Part shown: positions 34,807 to 44,371 of the stretch, in pieces
How the letters are laid out: every line of letters begins with the position of its first letter
How positions within the stretch are numbered: position 1 is the stretch's first letter
NCBI GenBank assembly: GCA_017395045.1
Contig: JAFPWG010000012.1
Coordinates: forward strand, 62,001-126,000
From: Bacteroidales bacterium
GTDB taxonomy: Bacteria > Bacteroidota > Bacteroidia > Bacteroidales > UBA932
DNA length: 64,000 bases
Reading direction: 5' to 3'
The notes under the pieces: generated by a model
What the model saw: the letters and a program-made list of their open reading frames with translations, nothing else
The model's database searches: none
What the model was told of the DNA's origin: nothing
Made by a program: the position numbers and the translations under genes

Positions 34807-36876
34807 CTAGAAGAATCTGGCCCGGTTGTCCTTGACCCCGGCGTCGTCCATCATCACGGGAACGAGCATCTGGACGCCGTAATTCAGGATCTGGGCGTTG
34901 GCGTTCTTGGCGTCGCTCTCGGTGTAGAAGGAACCGGTTTCGCGGCCGAGAACCTTGAACAGATACACGCCGTAGGAGCCCGCCACCGGACCGGAAATCT
35001 CGCCTTCCTTGGCGGAAGCGATGGCACCGACGAACTTCGGATCCAGGCTGCGGGCGGACATCGCGGCGAAGGCGACGTCGTTCTGCGTGCTCACGGTGGT
35101 TCCGAGCTTCTCGGCGATGGCCTCCAGGTCGGTCATGCCGGCAATCTCAGCGGCAACCTCGCCCTGACGCTTTTCGGCGTACTTGTCAGCATAAAGCTGA
35201 TTCTTGATGGAGTTGGACACCTCGGCGACCGGGGCGATTCCTTCCTTATGGGCATCCTTGACGGCGACCACGAAGAAGTAGTTGTTGTCCACGGTGATGA
35301 TGTTCGAAACCTTGCCCGGCTTGTTGTCGAAAGCCCAGCGGGTGACCTCCTTGGCGTGGCCGATGGAACCGTAGGTGTCCGTGGCCTCGTTGATGGTCAG
35401 GTTGTGGGAGTACGTGCCGATGGAGTCGCAGGCAGCGCGATAGTTCGCAAGTTTGCCGGCGGACAGGGTGGCAAGACGGTTGGCGTCGTTGTAGTACTTG
35501 TTGAAGGTCTCCTTGCTGGGAACGGCCTCCTTCTGGAACACGGCCACCTGCTTGAAGAGGGCGGGATCGGAAGCCTCGGTCACCTCCACCACGTGGGTGG
35601 AATTGGTGGACTGGAGGACGAACGGCTGGCCCACCTTCGCGGTGAAGAGAGCGTCGAATCCGGCAGGCAGGTAGGAAACGGTCGCCTGGGAGACGGACCC
35701 CACCTTTCCGAACTCGCCGTCGGCGGCGGAGTTGCGGTCCAGGGAGAACTCATTGGCCAGGGCGGAGAAGTCGCCACCCTTCTTGAGCTCGTTCAGCAGG
35801 CTGTCGGCCAGGTGCTGGCCGTCGGCGTTGGCCGGGAACATCATGTGACGGAAGGTGACAGTCTCCGGCATCGTGGCGGAAGCCATGATGCGGCCGGCGA
35901 CGAAGGTGTTGCCCTGCGTATACATCGGGGAAACGCCGGTGGCGTTCTCGGCGACGAAGGCGTCCAGGTCGGCATTGACGGCCTTGAGGTCACCCGCCTT
36001 GTACCAGCGGTCGCTCCACTGGACATCGGAATTGCGCTGCAGGAAAGCGCGGACGTTGTCGACCACGCCGAACTCCTCGTACTGCTTCACGAAGTCGTCG
36101 TTCGTCGCGGAAATGTCCTCGGCGGAAGGAACAACCTGGAACACGGCATATTCAATGTCGCGCGTGGCCTCCGTCTTGAAGAACTTCTTGTGATTGTTGT
36201 AGTAGTCGACGATCTCCTTGTCGGAGACGACCACGGTGCTGTCCATCGCAAAGCTGAAGGGAACCATCACGAATTCCACGTCGGCGGTGGTGTTGTTGTC
36301 GGCGATGGAACGGTTCACCTGGATGGCGTTCTCGATGTTGGAGTTCGCAAACAGGGTGTTGTACTTGTTGTAGTACTGGGAAGTCAGGACGGACTCCTGG
36401 AGATAGTCCCAGATGAGCTTGGCGTTCGGATCCTCATCCTTTTCCTGAAGGAACGCGAGGAACTGCTCGGATTCCGGGAACAGGGAAGAGACGACCGGGG
36501 AGACGTTCTCGCCGTTCAGCAGGTCCTTGAGTTCGGCCTTGCCCACGGTGATGCCGGCGGCCTGGGCGTTCTTGATGAACAGGTTCTGGTCCACGAAATG
36601 CTGCCAGGCGGCATCGCGAACCTGCTTCTGCTGCTGCTCGTTGGAAGAAGAGTTGCCGGAGAGGATTTCGCTGATGCGGGAATAACGGTCGGTCGCTTCC
36701 TGGAAATCGGTATAGGAGACGGACTTGTCGCCCACCTTGCCGACGTCATACTTGGAGGAAACGGACTGAACCGTCTGGATAATCTGGCTCGGGTCGATGA
36801 TGAACAGGAGGAGCGGGAGGGCAACCAGGATGGAAAGCACGATGCCCCAGCCGCGAAGTTTCTCTAAAACTGCCAT
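34807..36876 (-). CDS. PpiD-type membrane-anchored peptidyl-prolyl isomerase/chaperone
   Basis: This 689-residue protein has a short cytoplasmic N-terminus, a single membrane span (about residues 11-27, IVLSILVALPLLLFIID) and a large periplasmic part. The SurA-type N-terminal chaperone region includes VGKVGDKSVSYTDFQEATDR. A parvulin domain near residues 340-440 has TFRHMMFPANADGQHL and FSALANEFSLDRNSAADGEFG. A second isomerase-like repeat follows towards the end. PpiD helps exported proteins fold after the Sec channel. It follows lptC with a 77-base gap and precedes ychF by three bases. Confidence 0.93.
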   Translation of the reverse strand: MAVLEKLRGWGIVLSILVALPLLLFIIDPSQIIQTVQSVSSKYDVGKVGDKSVSYTDFQEATDRYSRISEILSGNSSSNEQQQKQVRDAAWQHFVDQNLFIKNAQAAGITVGKAELKDLLNGENVSPVVSSLFPESEQFLAFLQEKDEDPNAKLIWDYLQESVLTSQYYNKYNTLFANSNIENAIQVNRSIADNNTTADVEFVMVPFSFAMDSTVVVSDKEIVDYYNNHKKFFKTEATRDIEYAVFQVVPSAEDISATNDDFVKQYEEFGVVDNVRAFLQRNSDVQWSDRWYKAGDLKAVNADLDAFVAENATGVSPMYTQGNTFVAGRIMASATMPETVTFRHMMFPANADGQHLADSLLNELKKGGDFSALANEFSLDRNSAADGEFGKVGSVSQATVSYLPAGFDALFTAKVGQPFVLQSTNSTHVVEVTEASDPALFKQVAVFQKEAVPSKETFNKYYNDANRLATLSAGKLANYRAACDSIGTYSHNLTINEATDTYGSIGHAKEVTRWAFDNKPGKVSNIITVDNNYFFVVAVKDAHKEGIAPVAEVSNSIKNQLYADKYAEKRQGEVAAEIAGMTDLEAIAEKLGTTVSTQNDVAFAAMSARSLDPKFVGAIASAKEGEISGPVAGSYGVYLFKVLGRETGSFYTESDAKNANAQILNYGVQMLVPVMMDDAGVKDNRARFF

Positions 36877-36953
36877 TTTATGTTCTAATTTTTAAATATT
36901 TCTTCAAAATTCAGTCAAGGGTGCGAATTTAGTGATTTTCTTTCAATTCACCA

Positions 36954-37766
36954 CTATTTTTTTCGCGGGGAGGGCCTTTTCGTCGTATTTTTGGAAGTTT
37001 TTGCGCGCCCCCTCGAGGTTCTGGGGGTGGTTTTGGTCGCTTTGGTCTTCTTGGTACCCTCCTGCTTCACCGCCGGCGGAGCGGCGGGTTTCGCCTGGCG
37101 GGCTTCCCGTGCGATCTGGGCCGCCCGGGCCCGGGCCACGCTGGCCGGCGGGAACGGGCCGATGAAATTGACTGAATCCAGTACGACCTTGGTGGAATCC
37201 TGCTCCACCACGCCGTAACTGTTGAAGGGACGCTGGATGATGGCGTTGCGCGCCATCTCGTCGGACCTCATCCCGAAGCCCTGCATGAAACCGGAAGGAG
37301 AGTACATCTTGATGTAGCAGTCGGTCCAGATTTCCTTGGCTTTCTGGTCCCAGTAGAGGGTGTCGGTCTCCATCGTCTCCTGTTTGACGATGTTCCGGAC
37401 CACGACACTGCCGAATACCGACCATTTTTCGTCCTTCCCGTCCTTCCGGTAGTCGTGACGGGCCTTCCGGGCCTTGATGGTGGTTTCCAGCGACCCGTTT
37501 TCGGCATAACCGTACACGGACATTCCTTCCGGGAACAGGTCGACGGACATTGTATCCCGGTCATATACCTCCATTACAGGGGCCTCCACGCGCATTTTCA
37601 GCAATCCGTTCTCCGTCTGGATGAAGAACATGCTGTCCACCCGCTGGAGCGGCGTTTCCGACAGGTCCAGTTTCTCGGCTTCCGACAGGTTTCCCTTACA
37701 GGAAAAGACGACGAAAGCAACCGCCAGCGCGGTTGCCGTCGTCGTCAATATGCGGATGCGGGCCAC
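36954..37766 (-). CDS. lptC: LptC-like LPS export protein with basic C-terminal tail
   Basis: This 270-residue protein uses a GTG start at 37766, three bases after the TPR gene stop and behind an AGAAG stretch. The N-terminus has a lipobox-like VVFSC near residue 23, so it may be lipid-anchored rather than spanned by a helix. The LptC jellyroll shows in MFFIQTENGLLKMRVEAP, ETTIKARKARHDYR and WTDCYIKMYSPSGFMQGFG. From about residue 205 the chain becomes Ala/Lys/Arg/Pro/Thr rich and ends KRPSPRKK. It should pass LPS from the inner-membrane transporter to the OstA-like protein. The tail is not part of the usual fold. Confidence 0.85.
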   Translation of the reverse strand: MARIRILTTTATALAVAFVVFSCKGNLSEAEKLDLSETPLQRVDSMFFIQTENGLLKMRVEAPVMEVYDRDTMSVDLFPEGMSVYGYAENGSLETTIKARKARHDYRKDGKDEKWSVFGSVVVRNIVKQETMETDTLYWDQKAKEIWTDCYIKMYSPSGFMQGFGMRSDEMARNAIIQRPFNSYGVVEQDSTKVVLDSVNFIGPFPPASVARARAAQIAREARQAKPAAPPAVKQEGTKKTKATKTTPRTSRGRAKTSKNTTKRPSPRKK

Positions 37767-37769
37767 TTC

Positions 37770-39107
37770 TTACCGGGTGCGGACCGTCGTGGTGGTGGTC
37801 ATACCGCTGCAGGAGACCGTGTAGATCTGGCCCTTGCTCAGGTCGTACATGAAGATCTCGCTGGCTTCCGGATAGTAGATGCTCACCTTTCCGATGGCGG
37901 AACGGGCGTCGTCCGCAAGGCTGCTGTCGGCGGCCATCGCCTTCTGATAGTAGTCGGTGGCGGCCCAGTAGCGGGCGTACTTGTTCACGTCGCCGCCGCA
38001 GGAAGCGGAGGACCAGAGGTTACCCATGATCATGTAGGCCTTGCCGGCATAGCCGTTGTCCAGGCGGACCGCCTTTCCGGCGGCGTCGAAGGCGCGGCTG
38101 CGCATGTTGTTCGCATAGCAGAAGCGGGCGAGTTCATACAGGTACTGGGCATCCAGGATGTCGTCGGACTCATCGTAGTCGATGGCCTCTTCCAGGTACT
38201 TGCAGGCGTCGGCCACGTTGCCGCGGGCGGCATTCAGCTTGAACAGGCCATAGGCACTCTTGTAGGACGGATCGTTCTTGTGCATCTGGGTCACGGCCTT
38301 GAAATAGAGGTCGTTGTTGGCGCAGTCGTCGGCGCTGTTCATCAGCTTCACGATGTTGGTGATGACCGCCATGTTGTTCGGATCGGCCTCGAAGCGCGGC
38401 GTGAAGATAGCGATGAGGTTGTCGCAGGACGCAACCTTGCTGTCAGCGAAGACGCTCTCGATGGTCGCCTTGGTCTTGAGGTTGTCCTCGGCCTCGGCGT
38501 CGTTCTTGGCGGTGGCGCCGTTGATGGCCTCGGTCACCTTGTCATACATGTTGATCACGTCGTCCGCCTGGAGCTTGCCTTCGCGATACAGGTTGATGGC
38601 CGCCTGGAGGTTGTTCACCAGGAGACCGCCCTTGGTCTCGCTGCCCAGTTCGTTGATGATCGCCGGGAGGTTGTCATACAGGTACTGGGAATTCTCGCTG
38701 CGGAAGTTGATCATATACTGACCCTTGTTGTTCAGGATCGTGGCCTTCTGGTCCACGCCCTTCGGGGTGCGCGGATAGAACTGGAGACGCTGGTCCTGCA
38801 GGGTGAGCAGGGTGTCCACCAGGGCGTTGAAATAGGTGGCGTTTTTCCGGTTCTTGCCGATTTCACGGTTGATGAGGGTGGAACCGTGGACGAACAGGTT
38901 CTGCGAAGCCGTGGCCGGGCAGATCGCGTAAGCCTTCCTCCAGTTCGGGAGGGCGGAATCATAGTTCTTCTGCTTGTAATACTCCTGATAGTAGGAGAGA
39001 TACTTGATGCACTCTGCACTGTCGGCGCCGTACTTGCCCTGGGCAGAAGCATTCTGGCCCACGAAGGCTGCCATGGCAGCGAGAAGGATGAAGGTCAACT
39101 TTTTCAT
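37770..39107 (-). CDS. Exported TPR-type protein of the coaX-lptC-ppiD cluster
   Basis: This 445-residue protein has a signal peptide ending NASAQ near residue 23. The mature chain is helical with TPR-like repeats: YYKQKNYDSALPNWRKAYAI near the start and GNVADACKYLEEAIDYDESDD with further repeats after about 290. It ends with a Cys/Thr-rich SCSGMTTTTTVRTR. It lies between the outer-membrane protein and lptC genes, a neighbourhood common in Bacteroidota, so a role in envelope assembly is plausible but unproven. Confidence 0.85.
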   Translation of the reverse strand: MKKLTFILLAAMAAFVGQNASAQGKYGADSAECIKYLSYYQEYYKQKNYDSALPNWRKAYAICPATASQNLFVHGSTLINREIGKNRKNATYFNALVDTLLTLQDQRLQFYPRTPKGVDQKATILNNKGQYMINFRSENSQYLYDNLPAIINELGSETKGGLLVNNLQAAINLYREGKLQADDVINMYDKVTEAINGATAKNDAEAEDNLKTKATIESVFADSKVASCDNLIAIFTPRFEADPNNMAVITNIVKLMNSADDCANNDLYFKAVTQMHKNDPSYKSAYGLFKLNAARGNVADACKYLEEAIDYDESDDILDAQYLYELARFCYANNMRSRAFDAAGKAVRLDNGYAGKAYMIMGNLWSSASCGGDVNKYARYWAATDYYQKAMAADSSLADDARSAIGKVSIYYPEASEIFMYDLSKGQIYTVSCSGMTTTTTVRTR

Positions 39108-39140
39108 ATCGTTAGAATTTTGTATTGTTTCACATGCATT

Positions 39141-40445
39141 CTACTGGTACTGCGGCTTCCGGAACCAGATGTCGAAAATGTTGAATCCGACGTGGAAACC
39201 GACGTAATTCTCTTTCACGAACGCGGTTCCGAAACCCCTTTGACCCAGGTCTAATGCAAAGGTAATGCCGTTGTAGCCCTGGAAAACCGGAATCGTCATG
39301 CCGAGGGTGATTCCGGCCGCCGCCAGATTCTGTCCGTCCACCTGGTAATAGGACTGGTCCCAATAGGCTCCGAACCGGTAGGTACAGCGTTTCAGATAGT
39401 AACGGATATCGTTGCGGTTCGGGGTAATCTCGAACCCCGCCCTTACCGACTGGGCGACGGAAGACTTGAAGGAATAGGTACCGTTGTTCCGGAATCCACG
39501 GACGGCGTCGAAGTTGCTGCCGGACCAGTCGCTCCGGAGGTAATCCACTTCCATGGACCATCGGTCTCCCTGGTTATAAGCCAGTCCGAAGCCCATCTCG
39601 TCAGCGATGGAAATGTGGTCTTCCTTCAAATCGTGGCTGCCCAGGTTCATTTCGGAGATCGAACTGTATTCGACGGCCTGTCCGGAAATGTTCGCCTTGA
39701 GCCGGTAGGTTGCACCCAAGGTGAATCTTCCCGCCCTGCCGACGGGCTGCTCGTACTGGAGGCCGAATTTGGCCGTATGTGCCCGCAGCTGGAGGGTATC
39801 CCCCATGGCCTGCGTCCGATAACTTGCATCGCCGAACGAACTGGTGGAATACTTGCTGATGTTTCCGAACATCAGGTTGTACTGGGCTCCCAGGGAAAGC
39901 CGGTTCCAAAGGAGGACGGAGGCTCCCGCAAAGAACTGGTTCAGCCCGCCGTCGCCGGCCGCGGAATAAGCGCGGTTACCGGTATAGCCGATGCTCTGGT
40001 CTCCGCTGGAAATCTTGTCCACATAGGACATCGAGAAGCCGGTGTCGCTGAAAGGCTGGACGCCGATCATGAAGGCGGTCTTCCTCCACATCGGGAAGGA
40101 AATGACGAAATCGTGGAGGTTGAAGACGGGTTTCGCTCCCTTCAGGTCGCCCTGGCGGAACAGGGAGGCTTTTCCATACAGGCCGAAATCGGCCATGAAG
40201 GACAGGGAATCGCGGGCGGTGATGGAAGCGGGATTCATCGTATTGACGAAGCGCCGGTTGCGCGTGGCGACGCCCACGCCGCCCATCGAGGCGTTGAAGG
40301 CGGAACCCGCCGGATGAAGGTCGCCGATTCCGTACACGGAATAAGGCGAATACCCCGTATATGTCCCATTCTGAGCATGCAACGGCAGCCCCGCCAGCAG
40401 CAGGACAGCCACGATCCACACCCTATCTATCAATCTTCTTGACAT
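39141..40445 (-). CDS. FadL-like outer-membrane beta-barrel protein
   Basis: This 434-residue protein has a signal peptide ending LPLHAQ near residue 25. The early segment NTMNPASITARDSLSFMADF resembles the FadL-family N-terminus. The rest is alternating-residue beta strands rich in Tyr and Gly, ending with hydrophobic strands near YVGFHVGFNIFDIWF. Its start lies inside the 3' end of coaX (23-base overlap), so translation is probably coupled. The family transports hydrophobic compounds or acts in envelope biogenesis; the exact role is unknown. Confidence 0.82.
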   Translation of the reverse strand: MSRRLIDRVWIVAVLLLAGLPLHAQNGTYTGYSPYSVYGIGDLHPAGSAFNASMGGVGVATRNRRFVNTMNPASITARDSLSFMADFGLYGKASLFRQGDLKGAKPVFNLHDFVISFPMWRKTAFMIGVQPFSDTGFSMSYVDKISSGDQSIGYTGNRAYSAAGDGGLNQFFAGASVLLWNRLSLGAQYNLMFGNISKYSTSSFGDASYRTQAMGDTLQLRAHTAKFGLQYEQPVGRAGRFTLGATYRLKANISGQAVEYSSISEMNLGSHDLKEDHISIADEMGFGLAYNQGDRWSMEVDYLRSDWSGSNFDAVRGFRNNGTYSFKSSVAQSVRAGFEITPNRNDIRYYLKRCTYRFGAYWDQSYYQVDGQNLAAAGITLGMTIPVFQGYNGITFALDLGQRGFGTAFVKENYVGFHVGFNIFDIWFRKPQYQ

Positions 40446-41151
40446 ACTCGTCAGCCATTAATGCCAACCCCATCATCACGAGGTTACAAATTACAAAGAT
40501 GGAACTTTTCATCCGTTTTGCAAAATAATTCGCGTCGCCGCCGGTAAATACGGCGATGTTCTCCGGACGCAGTCCAAGGTACCCTTCAATTTCAAATTGT
40601 ATGCCTGAAACGACGCCGCTTTCCAGCGAAGAGGTCTCGGATGTACCCAAAACTTCGCAGGTTTCCGGCGTGTTCACCAGGGGCAGGGCGCGGGAGTAGC
40701 GGTTGAGCGCCTTGAACCGCGTGCGGCAGCCGAGGGACACGTTTCCGCCCACATACATTCCGTCCTTGTCCGTGAAATCGACGCTCAGGGTGGTACCGAA
40801 ATCCACGATGGTACACCCCATTCCACGGAACAGGTAACGTGCCGCGACGACGGAAGCTGCACGGTCATAGGAAAGGTAAGCCGGAAGTCCGTGACTGAGA
40901 AGAAGTTCCCTATGGTCCTTATCGAGAAGAAGGAAGTGTTTGCACTCCTGCGAAAGGAGTTGCCGGTCAGATTCCGAAAGCGGATAAACCGAACAAACCA
41001 CCATCACGAGCGGCTTTTCCTTCCGGGTGAGGGAAAGGGTGAAATCCATCCATTTCTCCCCCTGGTAACGGAAGGTTTTCCCGAGGGTCATCCCGTCGGA
41101 CCAGGCCGCCTTCAGCGCGGTGTTTCCTATTTCGACCAGTAAATTGGACAT
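40423..41151 (-). CDS. coaX: Type III pantothenate kinase
   Basis: With the ATG at 41151 the protein is 242 residues, a normal length for CoaX. A TACATTTG element six bases upstream supports this start; the longer open frame would run into mfd. ASKHA-fold motifs are LLVEIGNTALKAAWSDG (phosphate 1), DRAASVVAARYLF, IVDFGTTLSVDF and GGNVSLGCRTRF, with IAVFTGGDANYF towards the end. It makes 4'-phosphopantothenate, the first step of CoA synthesis, and needs a monovalent cation. It leads the minus-strand coaX-OMP-TPR-lptC run. Confidence 0.95.
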   Translation of the reverse strand: MSNLLVEIGNTALKAAWSDGMTLGKTFRYQGEKWMDFTLSLTRKEKPLVMVVCSVYPLSESDRQLLSQECKHFLLLDKDHRELLLSHGLPAYLSYDRAASVVAARYLFRGMGCTIVDFGTTLSVDFTDKDGMYVGGNVSLGCRTRFKALNRYSRALPLVNTPETCEVLGTSETSSLESGVVSGIQFEIEGYLGLRPENIAVFTGGDANYFAKRMKSSIFVICNLVMMGLALMADEYVKKIDR

Positions 41152-41157
41152 AGTCTG

Positions 41158-41189
41158 CAAATGTAGCAATAATCCGGGGTTATTGCAAC
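41158..41189 (-). promoter_or_regulatory. Promoter of coaX, six bases from the ATG
   Basis: The minus strand has TACATTTG (41158-41165), then six bases, then the ATG. GTTG at 41186-41189 is at the expected -33 distance and lies in the last bases of mfd. Confidence 0.65.
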
Positions 41190-44100
41190 TTGCGGAGGTT
41201 CTGGAGGGCTTTTTCCAGGGAATCCACCCCGCGGGAAACGGTCCTGAGTTTTCCGTTGTCCTGGTTGATCCGGAACAGGGTGTCGTTCGCATTCACGCGG
41301 TCGAGCACGTTTTCGAACTGTTTGGACTGATAGTATCCCGACATCGGGTTGGAAACGAAGAACATGATTTGCATCCCGTTCTTGATAATGACCTTTTCAA
41401 AGCCGGTCTTCGCGCCCAAATTCCTGATCTTCACCACGGTCAGCAGGTTCTTCACCTCCTGCGGAAGCGCGCCGAAACGGTCTTCCAGCTGGCGGCCCAG
41501 GCGGTCGATTTCCCGGTCGTCGGTGAGTCCGTCGAGCTGCTTGTAAATCCGGATCTTCTCCGCAGTAACGTCAATGTATTCGTCCGGAATCAAAGCCGGC
41601 TGGTCGGTTTCCACCGCACAATCTTCCACATACGCCTCCCGCGCCTGTTTCGTGGACAGGCCGGTTTCCACACCCAATTCCTCCATCGCTTCGGACAGGA
41701 TCTTCTGGTAGGTTTCAAAGCCCATGTCGGTAATGAAACCGCTCTGTTCCGCGCCCAGCAGGTTTCCGGCGCCGCGGATATCCAGGTCCTGCATCGCGAT
41801 GTTGAATCCGCTTCCCAGGTCGGAGAACTCTTCGATGGCCTTCAGGCGCCGGCGCGCATCTTCGGTGATGGATACCAGCGGCGGTACGACCAGATAGCAG
41901 AAGGCCTTCCGGTTGGAACGGCCTACCCTGCCGCGAAGCTGATGCAAGTCGCTCAGGCCGATGTTCTGCGCCTGGTTGATGATGATGGTGTTCGCATTCG
42001 GGATATCCAGTCCGTTTTCGATGATGGTGGTGCAAAGGAGCATGTCATAATCTCCCCGGATGAACTCCAACATCTTGTTTTCCAGCTGTTTCGGTTCCAT
42101 CTGTCCGTGTGCCACGCAGATTTTCATGTCCGGCACGAGACGGTGGAGGATATCGTGGATGGCAGGGAGTTCCTCCACCTTGTTGTGCAGGAAGAATATC
42201 TGGCCTCCCCGGTTCAGTTCATAGCCGATGATGCTCTTGATTTCCTGCTCGTCGAACAGGATGATTTCCGTCTGGATGGGAATCCGGTTCGGCGGCGGCG
42301 TATTGATGATGGAAAGGTCGCGCGCACCCAGGAGGGAGAACTGAAGGGTTCTCGGAATCGGTGTGGCCGTCAAGGTCAATGTATCCACGGATGCCCGCAG
42401 ATGGCGGAGTTTCTCCTTGGCCGATACTCCGAACTTCTGCTCTTCGTCGATGACCAGTAAACCCAAATCCTTGAATTCGAATCCGGCACCCAGGACTTTA
42501 TGGGTACCTATCAATATATCTATATTCCCTTCCTTCAGGCGTTTCTTAATGTCGGTGATTTCCTTGACCGTACGGAGACGGCTCACATATTCCACCGTGC
42601 AGGGGAGGTTTTTCAGCCGCGCCTTGAACGTCTCGAAATGCTGCAGGGCCAGAATGGTTGTCGGCACCAGGACAGCCACCTGTTTGGAATCACACACGGC
42701 CTTGAAGGCTGCGCGGATGGCTACCTCCGTCTTTCCGAATCCCACATCGCCGCATACGAGGCGGTCCATCGGGCAGTTATCTTCCATATCCAGCTTGACC
42801 GCCTTGGTCGCCTTTTCCTGATCCGGCGTATCCTCATACATGAAGGACGATTCCAACTCTTCCTGCAGGTACGTATCGGCCGAGAAGGCAAATCCCTTGG
42901 ACGCACGCCTGCGCGCATACAGTTGGATGAGTTCCTTGGCAATGTCCTTCACGCGGGATTTCGCCGTGGACTTCATCGTGGCCCAGGCCTTGGATCCGAG
43001 TTTGTTGATGCGGGGCATCTCCCCTTCCTTGGACCGGAAACGGGAAATCTTATGAAGGGCATGGACTGAAACGAAGACAACGTCGCTGTCCCTGTACATC
43101 AGTTTCACCACCTCGTGGACCCGTCCCTTGTCATCGGTCATCTTCACAAGACCGCCGAATACCCCTACGCCATGGTCGATATGGACGATGTAATCGCCGA
43201 TGTTGAAGGAACTCAAGTCATTCAGCGTCAGTTGTTCCGACTTTTCCACGGTCCGGCGCATCCGCACCCGGTGGAAACGGTCGAAAATTTCGTGGTCGGA
43301 ATAGCAGCAGACCCTTTCCTCGTGGTCGATAAATCCGGCGTGGATGTTCTTCCCTTTGACAAACGAAGGAAGGACGGCGTGTTCCTCCTGCAGCATGATG
43401 GAACGGAGACGTTCCAGCTGGGATTCCTTTTCACCGTATATGTAAACCTTGTATCCTCCTTCGATCCGGTTGCGGATATCGGAAAGGAGCAGTTCGAAGT
43501 TCTTGTTGAAAACCGGCTGCGGCGTGATGGAGAATGCGATATTCTCCACTCCCTGGTTCAGCAGGGGAATATCCAGGAAAACATGACGGAAGGAAGTCAG
43601 CTGCGGAAAGAATTCCCTGTCCTTGTACATATCGGACGAATCCAGCCAGACCGTGGAATCCTTCTTTAAAAAGGACAGGATACTGACCCCTTCATCGTTA
43701 TTTCCGTCCGCAACGATATTGGGATAGATTTCGGCCTGGTCCACGGTTTCCAGAGACAGCTGGGTATTGCAGTCGAAAACATGGACTTTCTCCACTTCAT
43801 CACCGAAGAAAGACAGCCTGTAAGGGTGGTCCAGCGAATAGGAGAATATGTCGATAACTGCGCCGCGAATGGCGTACTGACCAGGGGCCGATACGAAATC
43901 TACCCTTTCAAATCCCTGTAATCCAAGCGTTTCCCGAAGACCATCGTAAGAAACGGTATCTCCCGTCCTGATGGTCAGGAGCGCACTGGCAATCTTGTTC
44001 TTATCCGGAACCTTTTCTTCCAGCGCTTCCGGATACGTGACGACGAACAGCGGTCCTTCTCCGGGTTCGATAATCTTTCCGACCGCCGCCGTCCGTTGGA

Positions 44101-44371
44101 CTCCCAAAGATGATTTATAGTTGCTCCGTTCCACTGCGCCACCACTGTCCGGAAGGAAGAATACGCAGTCTCCTTCTACCAGATTATAAAGGTCCGCGCT
44201 GCAGTATTCAGCCGCTTCCCGGGTAGGAAGGACGATCAGATGGGTTCCTTTTCCCGCTGCCTGGGATAATACGAACCAACGTGCAGACAAGAATAGCCCG
44301 CTGCAGAACGTTTCCTTGGAAGAATCCATCCTGCGGCGGAGCAAGGCTGTCGATTTTTGGCTTATCAACAT
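41180..44371 (-). CDS. mfd: Transcription-repair coupling factor Mfd
   Basis: This is a 1063-residue protein with the ATG at 44371; a TTG nine bases further up and an ATG at 44329 are alternatives. The N-terminal UvrB-like region is somewhat shorter than usual. The RNA-polymerase-interacting CarD-like domain includes FNIGDYIVHIDHGVGVFGGL. The translocase has Walker A GDVGFGKTEVAIRAAF, the DEEQ box VIDEEQKFGV, TATPIPRTLQFSLLG, and helicase motif VI in QLRGRVGRSNRKAF. A C-terminal TRCF domain follows. Mfd removes RNA polymerase stalled at lesions and brings in UvrA. It is divergent from ruvB across the DnaA-box-like cluster. Confidence 0.96.
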   Translation of the reverse strand: MLISQKSTALLRRRMDSSKETFCSGLFLSARWFVLSQAAGKGTHLIVLPTREAAEYCSADLYNLVEGDCVFFLPDSGGAVERSNYKSSLGVQRTAAVGKIIEPGEGPLFVVTYPEALEEKVPDKNKIASALLTIRTGDTVSYDGLRETLGLQGFERVDFVSAPGQYAIRGAVIDIFSYSLDHPYRLSFFGDEVEKVHVFDCNTQLSLETVDQAEIYPNIVADGNNDEGVSILSFLKKDSTVWLDSSDMYKDREFFPQLTSFRHVFLDIPLLNQGVENIAFSITPQPVFNKNFELLLSDIRNRIEGGYKVYIYGEKESQLERLRSIMLQEEHAVLPSFVKGKNIHAGFIDHEERVCCYSDHEIFDRFHRVRMRRTVEKSEQLTLNDLSSFNIGDYIVHIDHGVGVFGGLVKMTDDKGRVHEVVKLMYRDSDVVFVSVHALHKISRFRSKEGEMPRINKLGSKAWATMKSTAKSRVKDIAKELIQLYARRRASKGFAFSADTYLQEELESSFMYEDTPDQEKATKAVKLDMEDNCPMDRLVCGDVGFGKTEVAIRAAFKAVCDSKQVAVLVPTTILALQHFETFKARLKNLPCTVEYVSRLRTVKEITDIKKRLKEGNIDILIGTHKVLGAGFEFKDLGLLVIDEEQKFGVSAKEKLRHLRASVDTLTLTATPIPRTLQFSLLGARDLSIINTPPPNRIPIQTEIILFDEQEIKSIIGYELNRGGQIFFLHNKVEELPAIHDILHRLVPDMKICVAHGQMEPKQLENKMLEFIRGDYDMLLCTTIIENGLDIPNANTIIINQAQNIGLSDLHQLRGRVGRSNRKAFCYLVVPPLVSITEDARRRLKAIEEFSDLGSGFNIAMQDLDIRGAGNLLGAEQSGFITDMGFETYQKILSEAMEELGVETGLSTKQAREAYVEDCAVETDQPALIPDEYIDVTAEKIRIYKQLDGLTDDREIDRLGRQLEDRFGALPQEVKNLLTVVKIRNLGAKTGFEKVIIKNGMQIMFFVSNPMSGYYQSKQFENVLDRVNANDTLFRINQDNGKLRTVSRGVDSLEKALQNLRKLQ

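Noticed and set aside
33562-36867. A 1101-codon open frame on the plus strand, antisense to ychF and ppiD
   Set aside because: It is antisense to two well-supported genes with clear motifs. GC-rich coding bias that avoids TTA, CTA and TCA codons keeps the opposite strand open. The translation has no recognisable domain.
40423-41151. Glu in place of Asp in the first phosphate motif of CoaX (EIGNT)
   Set aside because: Glu at this place is, as far as I recall, found in other Bacteroidota CoaX proteins, so it is not treated as unusual.
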